From Agapanthus africanus (taxonomy: Eukaryota; Streptophyta; Magnoliopsida; Asparagales; Amaryllidaceae), in contig CM057337.1 of the NCBI GenBank assembly GCA_030015575.1, positions 337,042,583 through 337,106,582 on the forward strand: a DNA stretch of 64,000 nt. Reading direction: 5' to 3'. A model generated the notes under the pieces. That model had not been told where the DNA came from and searched no databases. It worked only from the letters and a program-made list of their open reading frames with translations. Both the position numbers and the translations under genes were made by a program. Below are positions 62,074-64,000 of the stretch, one piece after another (the stretch's first letter is position 1; each line of letters starts with the position of its first letter).

Positions 62074-62535
62074 GTGCATATGCACGCACACGATTTGGTT
62101 CCTGCACTCTGTATAGTTTATATATGCTTGCAGTGCAGTGATACGCCTTTTGTGCACTTAGATGCACTGGACTTCGATTTCGATTGTGATACTCGATATT
62201 TGTTTTGTGCACCTTGTGCACCTGAGTGATTTTGCGCACGTTCGGCGCTTGATATTGGATTTCATGATTTCGTGCACGATGGATGCACCTGATTTAGATT
62301 TTCGCGCATGTTGAGCGCATGTCTTGAGATGCGATTTTGGTGCACACCAGATGCACTAAATCGAGATTTTTCGTGCATGTCAGATGCACCTGATTTTGCT
62401 GTCAGGCACACACGTTGCCTACGACAGATGCTTTGTGCACACCCGATGCACTTAGATCTTGTTTCTGTGCATATGTATGGCATATATATGGATTTTTATT
62501 TCCGTGCACACCAGACGCACGTAGTATTCATGTGC
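62074..62535 (+). repeat. TGCAC inverted-pair array in element B
   Basis: About nine diverged units in which GTGCA and TGCAC face each other across 0-8 bases, separated by T-rich spacers such as TGATTTTGATTTT. It opens with the palindrome GTGCATATGCAC at 62074-62085. Others lie near 62152-62167, 62205-62221, 62271-62288, 62339-62356, 62373-62390, 62433-62451 and 62503-62520. The frames crossing it are by-products of the repeat. Confidence 0.75.
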
Positions 62536-63151
62536 ATATTTTGGGATTGATTTCTTATAGAGCAGTACGTTTTTATGATATTGCTATGTGTTTTCGTACT
62601 GAGCAGGACTAGTCAGAGGACAGTACCTGAATACATTTTGCATGCATTGATAGTTATTGAAGGGATTTCCAAAAAGCGAGCTATAGCCTCAGTATTTACC
62701 TACGTGTCTGATATGACACGAAATGTTTAAAACAAGGAGAACCTTCTAAATTGTTTCCAAAACGGCGGAACGTACATTTCAAACAAAAGTATATATGTAT
62801 ATAGTTATTTTCTTATGGTAGACGTCCGCCACTGTGCAGTGTTATACGCGTTGCACAGCGACTTAAAGAGATTTGGCATGCATTTCTTTCAGATATTTAC
62901 AGATATAGATTCGATATTTACATTATAGTTTCGAGTTATATCATATTGGTTTTGATTTGGATTTGGCATTGATATCTTCTCCACGACTCCGATGATCGCG
63001 GGATGCTTGACGGAGTTTTGATTTGAGTTATATACTCATTTTTCAAGCGCATGCGCTGCGCTACGATTTTTTTTATGTATTTACAATTTCGGAGCCCCCA
63101 CGACTTGATGGTTTTTTTTAGATGTTTTAGTAATTGGGGGAGTTTGAATTT

Positions 63152-63187
63152 AAATTCGGGGACCGAATTTCTTTAAGGGGGGAAGAT
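63152..63187 (+). promoter_or_regulatory. Polypurine tract and adjacent inverted repeat of element B
   Basis: AAATTCGGGGACCGAATTT followed by TTTAAGGGGGGAAGAT and the 3' LTR start. It matches the same segment of element G (complement of 11367-11402) almost base for base, although the elements otherwise differ. Confidence 0.88.
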
Positions 63188-64000
63188 TGTAGCGTTTTGA
63201 AAATCGTTTCGGTGAAATTTCGGAAAATCGGTAAAATGAGGGGGTTTTCTGTAAAAAGTCAAAATACAAATATCTTATTATAAAAATTAAATATACATAT
63301 TCTAGCTATGTAATTGCTATTATTTGGTGTTTATTGAGCCGCTGGTGAAATTTCAAATTTTCTGAAAAAAATATTATTTTATTATTATTTTAAGCCGTCA
63401 CTAATACATTTAATTAAGGAAAATTACAAATTGGAATGAGTTGAAACAAATTTTGTACATCATAAAACATTAAATAAAAATTTGTCATGTGGTTTTTGGA
63501 ACGAAATCATTTGCCAAAACGGTTTAGAAATTATTGAAGAAAAAAGGCTTTTTTTTAGCGTAAATGGATGTTTGGGGTATTGTATTTATCATTTTTCATC
63601 ACCCCACACCCGTGCCCACACCCACACACCCCCACTTACCCCTCCCCTTAGCCAAATTCAGCAGCCCTCACTTTTTCCCCACTTGGTTTGCAAAGGAAAA
63701 AGAAATGAAAAGAAATAAAAGAAAAGATTAGAAAATAGATAAAGTAGTTAGACTTTGACCTTACCTTGACCTTGACTTTCCTCCCTTGCATTTTCCTCAC
63801 CTCCCTCTCTCTCCCCTCACCCACTTCTGGCCGAAAATGATCCCACAACAGCAGCCCTTTCCCCCCCCCCCAAAAAATCCACACTATTTTGCTTCAAAAA
63901 TCCAAGAAAAAGCTTCAAAATCCATACAATTTCAAAGCTTTTTCCAAATCCAACTCCTACCCATTATTTCTTGCCTATCTAGCATGGATCTAGGAGCATG
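63188..64000 (+). mobile_element. 3' LTR of gypsy element B, first 813 bp
   Basis: Matches 55733-56545 with a handful of differences by eye (about 1%), so B is fairly young. It continues beyond the window. The poly-C run recurs near 63861-63870. Confidence 0.9.

Larger units (their letters stand above)
60209..63187 (+). mobile_element. Internal region of gypsy element B, almost non-coding
   Basis: 2979 bp between the LTRs, shorter than one LTR. Primer binding site at 60213-60224, then a decayed gag start (60420-60620). A weak trace near 61435-61480 (YLDLPSRRSRDEYAVVLEQ) recalls the F-L-x-L...Y segment of Retrotrans_gag. I see no protease, reverse transcriptase or integrase. A TGCAC repeat array lies at 62074-62535. 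It ends in an inverted repeat and polypurine tract. This fits a non-autonomous derivative relying on a G-type partner. Confidence 0.75.

Overview
This window is intergenic plant DNA built almost entirely of transposable elements nested inside one another. I see no host single-copy gene, rRNA, tRNA gene or CRISPR array. The evidence for a land plant, probably a flowering plant, is: long LTR retrotransposons primed by initiator tRNA-Met (TGGTATCAGAGC), a Tekay/Del-type Ty3/gypsy polyprotein with a chromodomain-like C-terminus, Angela/Tork-like Ty1/copia LTRs, and a CACTA DNA transposon with a spliced Transposase_24 (En/Spm TnpA-type) gene. The sequence does not identify the species.

Layout, left to right. 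1-6913: internal region of copia element 1 (minus strand), split by a solo copia LTR (1831-4012, TSD CGTAT). 6914-9026: its 5' LTR. 9027-9537: the 5' end of a gypsy LTR (H, minus). 9538-10340 and 37102-38004: two halves of one minus-strand copia-type LTR (family C), split by gypsy element G (10341-37096, TSD AGCTC). G carries two insertions. A CACTA transposon (15456-22277, TSD ACA) lies in its gag. A young, complete copia element 2 (24763-35007, TSD CATAT, two 2259-bp LTRs) lies in its 5' LTR. Without these two, G is about 9.7 kb.

38005-40432 is a third copia internal fragment, broken by plus-strand gypsy element D (LTR 40433-44311, decayed gag-pol 44312-47290). D's integrase is broken by a minus-strand gypsy LTR (E, 47291-48668). 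E is broken by a plus-strand copia LTR (48669-50468), which is broken by gypsy element A (LTR 50469-55310). The leader of A is broken by a second member of the same family, B (5' LTR 55733-60208, internal 60209-63187, 3' LTR from 63188). The right-hand halves of all these insertions lie beyond the window.

The gypsy elements G, D, E, A and B share LTR blocks, the primer binding site and, where visible, an inverted repeat beside the polypurine tract. G is the best-preserved protein-coding member but is full of stops. D has an in-frame deletion of the main gag domain, and B is essentially non-coding with LTRs longer than its internal region. The most intact protein gene is the 11-exon Transposase_24 gene in the CACTA element: all its exon phases agree and it has only one in-frame stop. 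The TNP2 transposase body that such an element needs is missing.

All calls come from reading the sequence by eye. Family names rest on motif recognition, not database searches.
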